A stretch of 57,824 bases of DNA from Candidatus Limivicinus sp. (GCA_029264685.1 JARHZW010000002.1:1-57824); one strand, 5' to 3'. Positions 1-8,181 are shown, counted from the stretch's first letter. Made by a program: numbers and translations. The notes: generated from the letters alone by a model not told the origin.

Positions 1-997
1 ACATTCGCCAGTCAATGAAATGGTCTTTCTTTCCGTGCATAATCAGTACATCCTGAGTAATTTTATCAGCAACGTTCAGCATTTGGAAATCATTCAGTTT
101 ATTCAGGTAATCGTAGGGAGTCTCTGCACCGTAGGCGTACATTCCATGCTCAAACACCCACTGCATGAAAGGGTCCTTCTTCATTTCTCCGTACATCATG
201 CTGTTTATCAGCCGTTTCTGCTTTGTTTTCATCAGCATTTTAAAAACGCTTCTTACCGGCTTTGGCAAATCATACAGTGACACTTCAAGAAAATTGGGAA
301 ACAGGGACCATGCCACTACATGGGATATTCGCTTTTCAAATGCAGCAGCTCTCGGCGCAAGCATTCCGCCCAGTGACACACCGATAATGATTACACCATT
401 GAGCTTAAAATAATCCAGAACGGCCTTAACAGGCTTTTCCCATTGATAGGTAAATCTCTTTCCCTGCTCACGCAAAACGCCCCCCTGCCCCGGTCCTTCA
501 AACAGATATACGTCATATCCATGCTGAGACAAATACAGCATAGGGAAAAACAATTCCTCAAAGTAGCTGTCGTTGCCGCCGTGGAAAAGAATCGTCCCTT
601 TCTTTTCCGTTTTAGCCTTTGAGTACATTACCGGAAGCACAACATCCTCATATGGAACAGAAAATCTTTCAACTGTTTTGTCTGTGAAGTAGTTTTCATA
701 ATACGAGTAAAAAAGCTCCACGGCTTTTCTGTAATATCTGAGCTTGTCTCCGTCACCGTCCGACATGAAAAATTCGCTCATCCTGTAATACCCGATGGCA
801 TTTTCCATACGCTGTTGGTCAAGGGCAGTATCACCCAGGGCGATAAGCTGCTGTTTCCAATCCGAATTATTTTTTATTTTTCCCGCAGCAGGGCGCAGCT
901 CTTCCAGATCACCGCCGTCCCAGTTTATAAGTCTGTTCAGCTGAAAGTTATAATTCACATCCGGATTCAGTTCATATAAGCCTGTTTTGAAATTCAT
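1..997 (-). CDS. Alpha/beta hydrolase, 3' end cut off by the window edge
   Basis: The minus-strand reading frame opens with ATG at 997 behind a strong AGGAGG-type ribosome site and stays open to the window edge (about 332 residues visible). The nucleophile elbow reads G-V-S-L-G-G, with Ser208 at 374-376. A later MHGKKDH stretch near residue 320 fits the strand that carries the acidic catalytic residue. The catalytic His would lie beyond the edge. The N-terminal 100 residues are helical, as in larger esterase/dipeptidase-like hydrolases. It lies 61 bp downstream of the AraC gene in the same direction, so it may be that regulator's target or be cotranscribed. The substrate is unknown. Confidence 0.85.
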   Translation of the reverse strand, partial: MNFKTGLYELNPDVNYNFQLNRLINWDGGDLEELRPAAGKIKNNSDWKQQLIALGDTALDQQRMENAIGYYRMSEFFMSDGDGDKLRYYRKAVELFYSYYENYFTDKTVERFSVPYEDVVLPVMYSKAKTEKKGTILFHGGNDSYFEELFFPMLYLSQHGYDVYLFEGPGQGGVLREQGKRFTYQWEKPVKAVLDYFKLNGVIIIGVSLGGMLAPRAAAFEKRISHVVAWSLFPNFLEVSLYDLPKPVRSVFKMLMKTKQKRLINSMMYGEMKKDPFMQWVFEHGMYAYGAETPYDYLNKLNDFQMLNVADKITQDVLIMHGKKDHFIDWRM

Positions 998-1058
998 TAT
1001 TATGCACCTCCTGTCCCCAGTATAAAGGATATTTCGGTGCTTTGCTTTCGTTTGAACG

Positions 1059-1790
1059 CTATATATTTTGAGCCCTTAAAAAATCCGTCAAAGAAATTCC
1101 GTAGTGCTGCTTGCAGGCTTCGGAAAAATGGGAGGGACTGGAAAATCCGGCAGTAACTGCCGCCTCCGTTATAGTCATTTGCTTTTCCGTAACATAGCAG
1201 TAGGTTTTTTCCATTTTCTTCAAAAGCAAATAGTTTTTTAAATCAATTCCCATGTTTTCCTTGAACAAATGCAGAAATCGGCTTTTGCTCAGGCAAATCA
1301 TGGCTGAAAGCCTGTCGTAAATTTCCTGATTTAAGCTTTCACTGTTTTCGATATACTCAAGAACACGCAGTATTCTCTCGTCCCCATGGGAGAAATAAGG
1401 TCTATCGCTGCATAAGCTTTCCATTATTAAACGGTCTATTTCTTCCAGCTCGTTTCCATTTTTAATCAGTTGCACGATTTTGCTCTCAAGTTCAGCCGGC
1501 AGTCCTGCTTCATTGTTTCCCGAAAGATACATATTGTTGAGCTGCTTGGACAGGGCGGAGGTTTCGTCAATAAAAAAGACCACCATTTTAGAATTATCCT
1601 CTGTTTTTACGGAATGCTTTACCTGTGACCGGATAATTACGGAGCTTACCCTGTTTTCTTTCCCCTCTACCGTACATATAAACGGTTTGTCGGACACAAG
1701 TATGTGCTTTGCAAAATGCCTGTGAAATGCCGGATCTCCGTATCCGGCAAACAGCACTATCCTGTCCTTTCTGTAAATTATGCTTTCCAT
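1059..1790 (-). CDS. AraC-family transcriptional regulator
   Basis: 243 residues. The C-terminal 100 residues carry the paired helix-turn-helix of AraC/XylS proteins: a first helix pair around RLSAMICLSKSRFLHLFK and a second ending in the family-typical AGFSSPSHFSEACKQHYGISLTDFL pattern. The N-terminal part (about 1-135) is a small ligand or oligomerisation domain that I cannot assign. It has its own near-consensus promoter (1807-1835) and is followed by the alpha/beta hydrolase, which suggests local control of that gene. The effector is unknown. Confidence 0.9.
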   Translation of the reverse strand: MESIIYRKDRIVLFAGYGDPAFHRHFAKHILVSDKPFICTVEGKENRVSSVIIRSQVKHSVKTEDNSKMVVFFIDETSALSKQLNNMYLSGNNEAGLPAELESKIVQLIKNGNELEEIDRLIMESLCSDRPYFSHGDERILRVLEYIENSESLNQEIYDRLSAMICLSKSRFLHLFKENMGIDLKNYLLLKKMEKTYCYVTEKQMTITEAAVTAGFSSPSHFSEACKQHYGISLTDFLRAQNI

Positions 1791-1806
1791 TGCATCACCT
1801 GCCCTG

Positions 1807-1835
1807 ATTATAATACTCCTGAATTAACACTACAA
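1807..1835 (-). promoter_or_regulatory. Promoter of the AraC-family gene
   Basis: On the minus strand, -35 TTGTAG (1830-1835), 17-bp spacer, -10 TATAAT (1807-1812). It sits 17 bp upstream of the AraC start codon at 1790, giving a very short leader. Confidence 0.6.
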
Positions 1836-1884
1836 GAAGCTTTTGAAAAATCTACAGAAAACTGCTTTTCACTTTTTTACGGAA

Positions 1885-1919
1885 AAAATGCCGGACTGAA
1901 AGCATCAGCCGGCATTTTC
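1885..1919 (-). terminator. Intrinsic terminator after the BlaR1-like gene
   Basis: Arms AAAATGCCGG (1885-1894 and its complement 1909-1918) close a hairpin that, read on the minus strand, is followed by a T-run. It lies 11 bp past the BlaR1-like stop codon. Confidence 0.8.
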
Positions 1920-1929
1920 TGTCAGTGTT

Positions 1930-3447
1930 TTATTTTTTTCTTTCTAAATCCGAAATAATTGTGTCATAGTCTTCCCTGTCTAAATTTCCCTGCTTCAGCT
2001 GTTTATCCAAAAAGGGCATAATCTGCGGCAAAATTTCCTCGGAAGTAGTGTAAGGGCCGAAGATATGCTGTTCCCCGTTATTAAGAGTCACGCCCATAGT
2101 ATAGCTCTGTGCAGTCACTGTGTCCGCAGGGTCATACCCGATCATCATATCCGTTGAACCGTTCACCGTCTTTGAAATCTTTATTCCCTTTTTGAGCGAC
2201 TGAAGAATTTCCTCGTACATGGCAATAGTTTCGTCAACTACCTCCTGTGTCCATATAAACTCCTTGCCGTTAGCCTCGGCCCTTTGGCCTATTATGCTCT
2301 GCAAAACCTTTTTCTCGTTTTCCAGCCATTCCTTATATTCCTCGTAAGTCCACCATTCAATATCCGGCTCCGGAAATTCTTTCTCGTAGGCATCCTGATC
2401 CAATTTCCGCCCGTCACCTAAAATATAATACAGTTTTCCGTTATCTTCTGTAATTTTTGTTACAATTCCGGGTGAAATAAGCTGGACGTCCGTGTTTGGC
2501 TCCTCCGCCAATGCAGTTGTGGCGAATGCAGCTACTACTACGGCAACCAGCAGTATCTCAGCAGCAAGGGTGAACACCGTTCTTTTTTTACTCTTCATTA
2601 TTGCCACAATCCTTTCTTCAATAGCATTTTTACTGAAACCGCTGCTTAGAGCAATGGTTTTGTATTTTCTCTCTTCCATGTTTACAAGTATTCTGGCATA
2701 AGTTGATTTTGCTTTTTCCCCGAATTTATGGAGTACCGCTTCATCGCAGGCTATTTCAATATCCCTGTTTGCAAGAATATACATGATCCACACTGCCGGA
2801 TTGAACCAGTGTACGCATAAGGAAATCGCAAAAATCAGCTTTGCCCCCACATCGAAACGCTTTATATGAATATATTCATGCTCCAGAATAAACTCCAGTT
2901 GTTTTTCGTTTTCCCAATCTGTTTTTTTAGGCAGCAGGATAACCGGATGAAGTATTCCATAGGTAAGAGGCGCTGCAATACGGTCTGACTGCCTGATAGA
3001 AATGCTGCGTTTCAGGGGATGGGAATTGAGCCAGTCTGTAACAAAAGAATTTTCTATGGGTAACGAACTTTGAAATTCTTTATAGGATTTAAGATAGCTC
3101 ACAAGGAGAAAAATACCCGCAATAAGCATTCCTGCCACCCAAACCGCCCCTAAATTCCGGGAGGCTTGGGCCGCTTCCGTCCCCCTGTATACAGTGTGAA
3201 TATTTTCCGTCAGCACATAATCACGGTTAAATGTCTCCTGTACTTTCGGCAGTTCCCTTCCCTTCTCCAAAAGCGTATATATACTGAGCGGAGACGAAAA
3301 AGAAAAAGGAATCAGAAGCCGTGCCGCCACTACCCACCAAAGAACCATAAAAGTTTTTTTAGATAGTTTATTGATAGTCAAGGCACGAATGAGGCTTACC
3401 GTCAAAGTCAGAACAGCCCCTGCTATGCTCATTTGCAGCAGTGTCAT
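1930..3447 (-). CDS. BlaR1/MecR1-type M56 membrane metalloprotease with a non-penicillin-binding C-terminus
   Basis: 505 residues from ATG 3447, which has GAGG 5 bp upstream; a GTG two codons earlier is also possible. Membrane helices lie near residues 1-30, 35-55, 100-120 and about 290-315. The zinc-protease motif HEYIH is at about 190-194, followed by a W-F-N-P-A-V-W membrane segment and an E-I-A-C-D-E zinc ligand region, all typical of M56. Classical BlaR1 ends in a penicillin-binding sensor. Here the last 190 residues are a short, charged extracytoplasmic domain with no S-x-x-K/S-x-N/K-T-G set, so beta-lactam is probably not the signal. It follows blaI-like gene 3457-3816 by 9 bp, forming a regulator-protease operon. 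Confidence 0.87.
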   Translation of the reverse strand: MTLLQMSIAGAVLTLTVSLIRALTINKLSKKTFMVLWWVVAARLLIPFSFSSPLSIYTLLEKGRELPKVQETFNRDYVLTENIHTVYRGTEAAQASRNLGAVWVAGMLIAGIFLLVSYLKSYKEFQSSLPIENSFVTDWLNSHPLKRSISIRQSDRIAAPLTYGILHPVILLPKKTDWENEKQLEFILEHEYIHIKRFDVGAKLIFAISLCVHWFNPAVWIMYILANRDIEIACDEAVLHKFGEKAKSTYARILVNMEERKYKTIALSSGFSKNAIEERIVAIMKSKKRTVFTLAAEILLVAVVVAAFATTALAEEPNTDVQLISPGIVTKITEDNGKLYYILGDGRKLDQDAYEKEFPEPDIEWWTYEEYKEWLENEKKVLQSIIGQRAEANGKEFIWTQEVVDETIAMYEEILQSLKKGIKISKTVNGSTDMMIGYDPADTVTAQSYTMGVTLNNGEQHIFGPYTTSEEILPQIMPFLDKQLKQGNLDREDYDTIISDLERKK

Positions 3448-3456
3448 AGTCACCTC

Positions 3457-3816
3457 TCATTCCAGCTCGTCGATAATCTGTTTAAGTTTTTCAATTTGTT
3501 CTGGGGAAAGTCTCTTTCTGCCCAAAAGTGAGGCAAACAATTTATCTGCCGAACCGTTGTAAAGCTTGTTTATCAGCTCGTCAGTTTCCGCCTCCTGCAC
3601 ATCTTCCTTGGGAATCAGCGCATGGCACATAAAATTGGGCTCTGTACGTTCAATGGCACCTTTTTTCACACAGCGCTTAATTATTGTATATGTGGTGTTT
3701 ACATTCCACCCCAATTCACCCGTAAGTATTTTTGCAATATACTTTGCAGGTTTATCGCCCTCCTGCCATAAAACCTCCATAACTTTAAGCTCAGAATCAA
3801 ACAGTTTAACATCCAT
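3457..3816 (-). CDS. BlaI/MecI/CopY-family repressor
   Basis: 119 residues, normal family length. The winged-helix N-terminus contains ELKVMEVLWQEG, then NVNTTYTIIKRCVKKG (recognition helix) and a wing. The C-terminal helix ending LSPEQIEKLKQIIDELE fits the dimerisation domain. The partner membrane protease follows at once, so signal-induced cleavage of this repressor is the expected mode, as in BlaI-BlaR1. Two inverted-repeat operators with TACTAC/GTAGTA half sites overlap its promoter, implying autorepression. Confidence 0.92.
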   Translation of the reverse strand: MDVKLFDSELKVMEVLWQEGDKPAKYIAKILTGELGWNVNTTYTIIKRCVKKGAIERTEPNFMCHALIPKEDVQEAETDELINKLYNGSADKLFASLLGRKRLSPEQIEKLKQIIDELE

Positions 3817-3838
3817 TTGGAAATCCTCCCGCTAAAAT

Positions 3839-3880
3839 AAGACTGTAGTAGTATCGTCGGCGTTATACTACCACAGTCTT
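3839..3880 (-). promoter_or_regulatory. Proximal BlaI-type operator (long inverted repeat)
   Basis: Arms 3839-3854 (AAGACTGTAGTAGTAT) and 3865-3880 match over 16 bp with one mismatch, separated by 10 bp. They contain GTAGTA half sites like those bound by BlaI/MecI repressors, and the right arm covers the -10 box of the blaI-like promoter. Confidence 0.72.
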
Positions 3881-3893
3881 ATAGCCATGTCAA
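3865..3893 (-). promoter_or_regulatory. Promoter of the blaI-blaR1-like operon
   Basis: Minus strand -35 TTGACA (3888-3893), 17-bp spacer, -10 TAGTAT (3865-3870). The -10 lies inside the proximal operator and the -35 touches the distal one, which explains how the repressor would block transcription. Confidence 0.7.
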
Positions 3894-3910
3894 TACTACC
3901 GGAGTAGTAT
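3893..3910 (-). promoter_or_regulatory. Distal BlaI-type operator
   Basis: ATACTAC (3893-3899), CGGA, GTAGTAT (3904-3910) is a perfect 7-bp dyad abutting the -35 box. Its half site is the same as in the proximal operator. Confidence 0.72.
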
Positions 3911-3946
3911 TTTATAAATTTTTATGCCTACGCAGCAATTTTCCAC

Positions 3947-3978
3947 AAAAAAGCCCGTGTCATATAAACACGGACTTT
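3947..3978 (-). terminator. Intrinsic terminator after the SpoU methyltransferase
   Basis: Arms 3951-3960 and 3968-3977 form a 10-bp hairpin with one G-U pair. The minus strand continues into a T-run. It lies 18 bp past the methyltransferase stop. Confidence 0.78.
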
Positions 3979-3995
3979 AAAAATATTTATATTAT

Positions 3996-4820
3996 TTACC
4001 GTCTGAGCTGCCAGAAAGCAACCGCACTTGCAGCGGCCACATTCAGCGAATCAACTCCGTGAGACATTGGAATTTTCACGGTATAATCGCAATCGGCAAT
4101 GGTTTTTGCGGAAAGTCCGTCTCCCTCCGTTCCCAAAATTACGGCAAGCTTTTCCTCCGCCATAAGCTCTGGGTCATCAATCGAAACCGAATTATCCGTA
4201 AGAGCCAGTGCAGCGGTTTTAAAACCCATATTCCTCAGTCGCTCCAGTCCCTGCTTCGGCCATTGCTCCGCCCTGTCCCCTATGCGGGTCCACGGAATTT
4301 GGAACACCGTTCCCATACTTACACGGGCTGCTCTTCTGTGCAGTGGGTCGCAGCAGCTGGGACTTAGCAGCACCGCATCCATGTGCAGAGCCGCCGCAGA
4401 GCGGAAAATAGCCCCCACATTGGTGGGATCTACAATATTTTCAAGAACGGCAACACGGTTTGCACCTGTGCAGATTTTCTCAGGCTCCGGAAGAGCAGGC
4501 CGTCCCATTGCACACAGAATTCCCCGTGTAAGCGCAAAACCCGTCAGTTTTTCCAGAACTTCCCTGTCTGCGGTATATACCGGCACATCGGCACAATGCG
4601 AAAGCAGTTCTTTTGCCTTCCCCTCTATATGTTTTCTTTCCATCAGAAATGAAACAGGCCGACAGCCGCCCTTCAGCGCACATTCAATTACTTTTTCGCT
4701 CTCTGCAATGAAAACACTGTTTTCCGGTTTCTGTCTGCTGCGAAGCTGTGCCTCAGTCAGGCGGGTATATACTTCCACTTCCGGCTGCTCAAGGCTATGG
4801 ATCTCTATAATATTGGCCAT
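3996..4820 (-). CDS. SpoU/TrmH-family RNA 2'-O-methyltransferase
   Basis: 274 residues. The C-terminal SPOUT domain has the three family motifs: NVGAIFRSA (motif 1, with the catalytic Arg), ILGTEGDGLS (motif 2) and SLNVAAASAV (motif 3), which together form the trefoil-knot SAM site. The N-terminal 100 residues resemble the small RNA-binding substrate domain of TrmH/RlmB-like enzymes. Probably methylates a ribose in rRNA or tRNA; the target cannot be told from sequence. A single-gene unit with its own terminator. Confidence 0.92.
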   Translation of the reverse strand: MANIIEIHSLEQPEVEVYTRLTEAQLRSRQKPENSVFIAESEKVIECALKGGCRPVSFLMERKHIEGKAKELLSHCADVPVYTADREVLEKLTGFALTRGILCAMGRPALPEPEKICTGANRVAVLENIVDPTNVGAIFRSAAALHMDAVLLSPSCCDPLHRRAARVSMGTVFQIPWTRIGDRAEQWPKQGLERLRNMGFKTAALALTDNSVSIDDPELMAEEKLAVILGTEGDGLSAKTIADCDYTVKIPMSHGVDSLNVAAASAVAFWQLRR

Positions 4821-4882
4821 ACTGTTTCCTTCCTGTCAGTCAAAACTATTATTAATTTAGTTTTCTTTAAATTTCAAACGAT

Positions 4883-4920
4883 AAAACTCCCCCGCAAAGA
4901 GTTTAATCTTTGTGGGGGAA
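4883..4920 (-). terminator. Intrinsic terminator after the SPFH gene
   Basis: CCCCCGCAAAG (4889-4899) pairs with 4908-4918 (one G-U), and on the minus strand TTTTATC follows. Confidence 0.8.
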
Positions 4921-4925
4921 AATGA

Positions 4926-6224
4926 TCAGTTAAAAGGTTTGCCGCACTGAGGGCAGAATTTAGGCAGGTTCTCGCCGCTTTCCGGCTTCCAGCCGCAGTT
5001 GCCGCAGGCATGAGGTACAGCCTCGGATTTCTTCTTTCCGCAGTTGGTGCAGAAATTGCCTGTATTATGAGCGCCGCATGAGCAGGTCCAGCCCTCCTGC
5101 TGAGGTTTGGGGCTGCCGCACTGCATACAGAAATTCCCTGTGTTTTCGGTGCCGCATGAGCAGCGCCATCCGCCGCTTGCAGGATTCTGCTGCACTGCCT
5201 GCTGTGCTGCCGCCTGCTGCTGGCCCATCTGGTAAAGGTTCTGAGCGTTAAATCCGCCTGACTGAGCCGCCATATTCATTCCCATAAAGCCCATTGCAGC
5301 CCCGTTTTTGTTTGATGCCGCAGCTTTCATAGCGTCCGCCTGAGCGCCTACCAGAGTAGCCGCCGCCATAGAGGGGTCTCGAAGAACTGCGCTGTCCTGG
5401 AACTGCTGAATTTTCTTCATATCCTCATCTTTAAGGGTGATGGGATTGAGCGCAACGGACACAACGGAAATTCCCCGTCTCTCTTTCCATTTTGTGGTAA
5501 GAGTTTCATTCATGGCCTGCTCAAGGTCAAAAGCATGGGCAGGAATCTGGCTGGGTCTGAGTTCAAGGGCGGAAAGCCTTGCAAATGCAGGCTGAAGAGC
5601 CGAGATAAACTCTGTCTTTAACTGGTTGTCTATCTCGCTTCTTTCAAATCTGTCGCTTACATTACCGCACACTTCCGTGTAAAAAATTACAGGGTTTGTA
5701 ATTTTATATGAATATATACCGTTGCAGCGTATGGAAACATCCTTGTCAAGACCTATACGGCTGTCTACAACCCTGAACATAAAGGGATTTGCAGTGCCGA
5801 ATTTATTGTCCATTATTTCCTTTGTATTTATATAGTATACACGCTGGTCGTGCCCCGCATCCCCGCCGTGAGTAAAGCGTCTGCCTATATTTCTGAGGGT
5901 AAGTTCTATGCTGTCTCCCAGATCGCCTGTGAATATGCTGGGTTCTGTAGAGCTGTTATAAGTGTACTGTCCCGGTTCGGCGCAGAACTCTATAACCTGA
6001 CCCTGCTCAACGATCAGCATACACTGACCGTCCGCAACAGCAATACCTGAACCGTCGGAAATAACATTGTCGTTGCCTTTACGGTTGGAAGAGCGCCTTG
6101 AAGTTGTCTTTGTGCCTTTTACCACAAGTGTATCCGCATCCATAGCATCGCAGCTGAAAAACTCCAGCCACTGATCGCTGAAAACACCGCCTACGGCAGA
6201 AACGGCAGCTTTAATAAGTCCCAT
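4926..6224 (-). CDS. SPFH-domain protein with C-terminal zinc ribbons (YdjI-like)
   Basis: 432 residues. Residues about 1-290 form an SPFH/band-7-like domain of the 'virion core protein' type represented by Bacillus YdjI. A glutamine/alanine-rich linker (about 290-345) follows. The tail holds three double-CxxC zinc ribbons (CSCGTENTGNFCMQCG, CSCGAHNTGNFCTNCG, CGNCGW...FCPQCG). There is no membrane helix, so membrane attachment would be peripheral. Family members associate with membranes under envelope stress; the role here is inferred. Monocistronic, with promoter at 6319-6347 and terminator at 4883-4920. Confidence 0.85.
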   Translation of the reverse strand: MGLIKAAVSAVGGVFSDQWLEFFSCDAMDADTLVVKGTKTTSRRSSNRKGNDNVISDGSGIAVADGQCMLIVEQGQVIEFCAEPGQYTYNSSTEPSIFTGDLGDSIELTLRNIGRRFTHGGDAGHDQRVYYINTKEIMDNKFGTANPFMFRVVDSRIGLDKDVSIRCNGIYSYKITNPVIFYTEVCGNVSDRFERSEIDNQLKTEFISALQPAFARLSALELRPSQIPAHAFDLEQAMNETLTTKWKERRGISVVSVALNPITLKDEDMKKIQQFQDSAVLRDPSMAAATLVGAQADAMKAAASNKNGAAMGFMGMNMAAQSGGFNAQNLYQMGQQQAAAQQAVQQNPASGGWRCSCGTENTGNFCMQCGSPKPQQEGWTCSCGAHNTGNFCTNCGKKKSEAVPHACGNCGWKPESGENLPKFCPQCGKPFN

Positions 6225-6318
6225 AAGTTTTCTCCTTTATTTTTTTGGTATCCTCTCTCTTTAGAGATGGACTCATCACATTCATTTTATGTGTGAGACC
6301 CTGTTTACATATTTGTAT

Positions 6319-6347
6319 ATTATAGTATATAAGCTCTGTTTCTTCAA
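6319..6347 (-). promoter_or_regulatory. Promoter of the SPFH zinc-ribbon gene
   Basis: Minus strand -35 TTGAAG (6342-6347), 17 bp, -10 TATAAT (6319-6324). It predicts a leader of about 85 nt. Confidence 0.6.
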
Positions 6348-6499
6348 TCAATTTTATTGGCATAAGCCCACTTTTAAATATTCAAATATCTCACACACAA
6401 ATGTTCTGGTTAATTTAGGTAATTTATACATTAAACTGCCGTCTATTTCAACTCATTTATTCAACATTTTACATTTATGAAACAATTCAAGTGTTTAAT

Positions 6500-6527
6500 T
6501 TGAAACATCTTATGGGTATTATATAGT
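6500..6527 (+). promoter_or_regulatory. Putative promoter of a small RNA
   Basis: -35 TTGAAA (6500-6505), 16 bp, -10 TATAGT (6522-6527). There is no start codon with a ribosome site before the strong terminator 50 bp downstream. Confidence 0.4.
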
Positions 6528-6533
6528 CAAAGC

Positions 6534-6620
6534 AAGAGTTTAAGTCTTTTTCATTTTTTCTCCTTTTTCACTTTTTTGACAGAGAGGCCGTTCTCCTCGG
6601 CCTCTCTGTTTTTATTTTTT
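6534..6620 (+). ncRNA. Candidate small RNA (about 87 nt)
   Basis: The predicted start is 6 bp after the putative -10 at 6522-6527. The transcript would be a pyrimidine-rich single-stranded stretch followed by the hairpin terminator 6580-6608 and a U-run. No coding frame is visible. It may instead be a terminated leader of the downstream 144-residue gene (6679). Confidence 0.35.
6580..6620 (+). terminator. Strong plus-strand terminator with no gene upstream
   Basis: CAGAGAGGCCG (6580-6590) and its exact complement 6598-6608 enclose a 7-nt loop, followed by TTTTTATTTTTT. No plus-strand gene ends here, which is why a small RNA or an attenuator is suspected. Confidence 0.8.
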
Positions 6621-6678
6621 ATGTTCTGTCAACAATATGGGTATACTTAAATATATACCATAAAACGGAGGAATATTT

Positions 6679-7113
6679 ATGATAGAACAAGACACTGTGA
6701 GACTTATGCGCCAATGCGGTTTTGGCATTAAAATGGGTGTTTCTGCCATTGATCAGGTCTACGATAATGTATGTGCAGATGAATTTAAAGCTGCACTAAA
6801 TAATTGCAGAAGTGCTCATATAAAGCTTGGAAAGGAACTCAGCGGACTTTTGGATGAATACGGTCAGGAGGATTCCGAGCCGGGTCCAATGCTGAAAGGT
6901 ATGTCAAAGCTGAAAACCAATATGTCTCTGGCCATGGACAGCTCAGACAAAGGTATCGCCGATCTGCTGACAGACGGCTGCAATATGGGCATAAAAAATC
7001 TGAATTCATATCTGAACAAATATAAAGCCGCAGATGAACGCTCAAAGGACATCACTAAAAGACTTTGTGAGCTTGAGCAAAAGCTTGTGATTGATATGCG
7101 ATCCTATCTTTAA
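6679..7113 (+). CDS. Small all-helical protein of unknown function
   Basis: 144 residues from ATG 6679 with GGAGG 7 bp upstream. The predicted fold is a bundle of four to five amphipathic helices with a four-helix-bundle rhythm. It resembles ferritin-like/DUF2383-type proteins in size and pattern, but I see no clear E-x-x-H metal site and would not call it a metalloprotein. There is no signal peptide or membrane helix. It converges on the ferritin gene and shares its terminator. A TATACT box at 6642-6647 could be a -10, but the matching -35 is poor. Confidence 0.75.
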   Translation: MIEQDTVRLMRQCGFGIKMGVSAIDQVYDNVCADEFKAALNNCRSAHIKLGKELSGLLDEYGQEDSEPGPMLKGMSKLKTNMSLAMDSSDKGIADLLTDGCNMGIKNLNSYLNKYKAADERSKDITKRLCELEQKLVIDMRSYL

Positions 7114-7114
7114 T

Positions 7115-7149
7115 AAAAGCCGGTTTCCCAAAAGGAAACCGGCTTTTTT
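7115..7149. terminator. Bidirectional terminator between the helical protein and ferritin
   Basis: A 14-bp perfect hairpin (7115-7128 with 7134-7147) is flanked by A-run and T-run, so it can serve both converging genes. Confidence 0.87.
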
Positions 7150-7166
7150 GCGCCATTATGTATAAA

Positions 7167-7682
7167 TCAGTCAAGGACAAGAGACGGAGGATTGTAAGCT
7201 CTTGCAGCAAGCTCTGCATTGAGCATATACAGCCCCTTTGCATCGTCCCCAAAAAGACGGAGCTTCTTTATTAAGTCCTCTGCATTTTTCTCTTCCTCTC
7301 CCTGCTCCTTAACAAACCAGTCAAGGAACTGCATGGTACGGAAATCTCTTGCAGTGTATGCGGCATCGTAAATATTATTTACAAGGCTTGTAACATATCT
7401 CTCATGCTCCAAACCATACTCAAGAACAGTGAGCTTGTCGTTCAGCTCTTTGTCAGGTTTTGCCACAGCCTCAAGAACAGGCTTCACTCCGTTGTTCTGG
7501 AGGAAACGCAGCATAAGCATTGCATGGTCACGCTCCTCCTGAGCCTGCACCTTGTACCAGTTTGCAAAGCCGTCAAGACCTTCTTCCTCATAATACAGGG
7601 AGAAATCCAGATACAAGTAGGAAGAGTACAGTTCCTTGTTTACCTGATCGTTTATGAGTGCAGCAACTTTTTCATTAAGCAT
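7167..7682 (-). CDS. ftnA: Ferritin (non-haem iron storage)
   Basis: 171 residues, normal length for bacterial ferritin. Ferroxidase ligands are in place: Glu17, Glu50 and His53 in EERDH, with further acidic residues in the second helix pair (LEHERYVT around 94 and EQGEEEK around 127). It oxidises Fe(II) and stores it as a mineral core inside a 24-mer in the cytoplasm. The ATG at 7682 follows an AGAGGTG ribosome site. Its promoter is at 7710-7739. No convincing Fur-type box was seen in the promoter. Confidence 0.95.
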   Translation of the reverse strand: MLNEKVAALINDQVNKELYSSYLYLDFSLYYEEEGLDGFANWYKVQAQEERDHAMLMLRFLQNNGVKPVLEAVAKPDKELNDKLTVLEYGLEHERYVTSLVNNIYDAAYTARDFRTMQFLDWFVKEQGEEEKNAEDLIKKLRLFGDDAKGLYMLNAELAARAYNPPSLVLD

Positions 7683-7709
7683 AGTAACACCTCTTTATAT
7701 TTTTTGATG

Positions 7710-7739
7710 ATTATACCACGGTTTCACTGATTTTGTCTA
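7710..7739 (-). promoter_or_regulatory. Ferritin promoter
   Basis: Minus strand -35 TAGACA (7734-7739), 18-bp spacer, -10 TATAAT (7710-7715). Confidence 0.55.
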
Positions 7740-8146
7740 TTATAATATGTTAAAAATAAAGCACATCATCAGAAATTTTAATAAATTTAAAACATTTTTC
7801 CGTAACCTAAAGCTGTATTTTACTTATTTACGGACACTTTTAGGCACATTTCATTCGATTATATATTCAAAAACCAAATTATAATGCAATGGTCGAAATC
7901 TATATATATTAAATTTAAGTGTTATTATTTTCACTCAGCTTGAAAAATAAATCAGTTGGTGTAGAATATATTTAGAAGCTATTGGTACTGTTTTCTTATA
8001 CACAATGATGCAAAAGTCTGATTTTTTGTTTTTCACTAAGTCTGTCCTTTCATTAAAATAACCACCTCAGCTTTGGGAAAAACTATGCTGCACAGGTATT
8101 TTTTGGATATAGTAACGAAAAAATGCGTTGTTTTGAAAATATTATT
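7740..8146. other. AT-rich intergenic stretch without a gene
   Basis: About 400 bp, very AT-rich, between the divergent ferritin and hydrogenase promoters. No frame has both a ribosome site and protein-like composition. Two short interleaved inverted repeats occur at 7800-7844 but are only 6 bp each. Confidence 0.5.
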
Positions 8147-8175
8147 GATAAAAGTGACAATACATGATATGCTCC
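8147..8175 (+). promoter_or_regulatory. Promoter of the hydrogenase/HydS operon
   Basis: -35 TTGATA (8147-8152), 17 bp, -10 TATGCT (8170-8175). The predicted start falls at about 8182, exactly where an inverted repeat begins. Confidence 0.55.
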
Positions 8176-8181
8176 TTATAG

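Noticed and set aside
7800..7844. Interleaved inverted repeats (CCGTAA/TTACGG and CCTAAA/TTTAGG) that could form a pseudoknot
   Set aside because: Only 6 bp each in very AT-rich DNA with no promoter or gene attached; likely chance.
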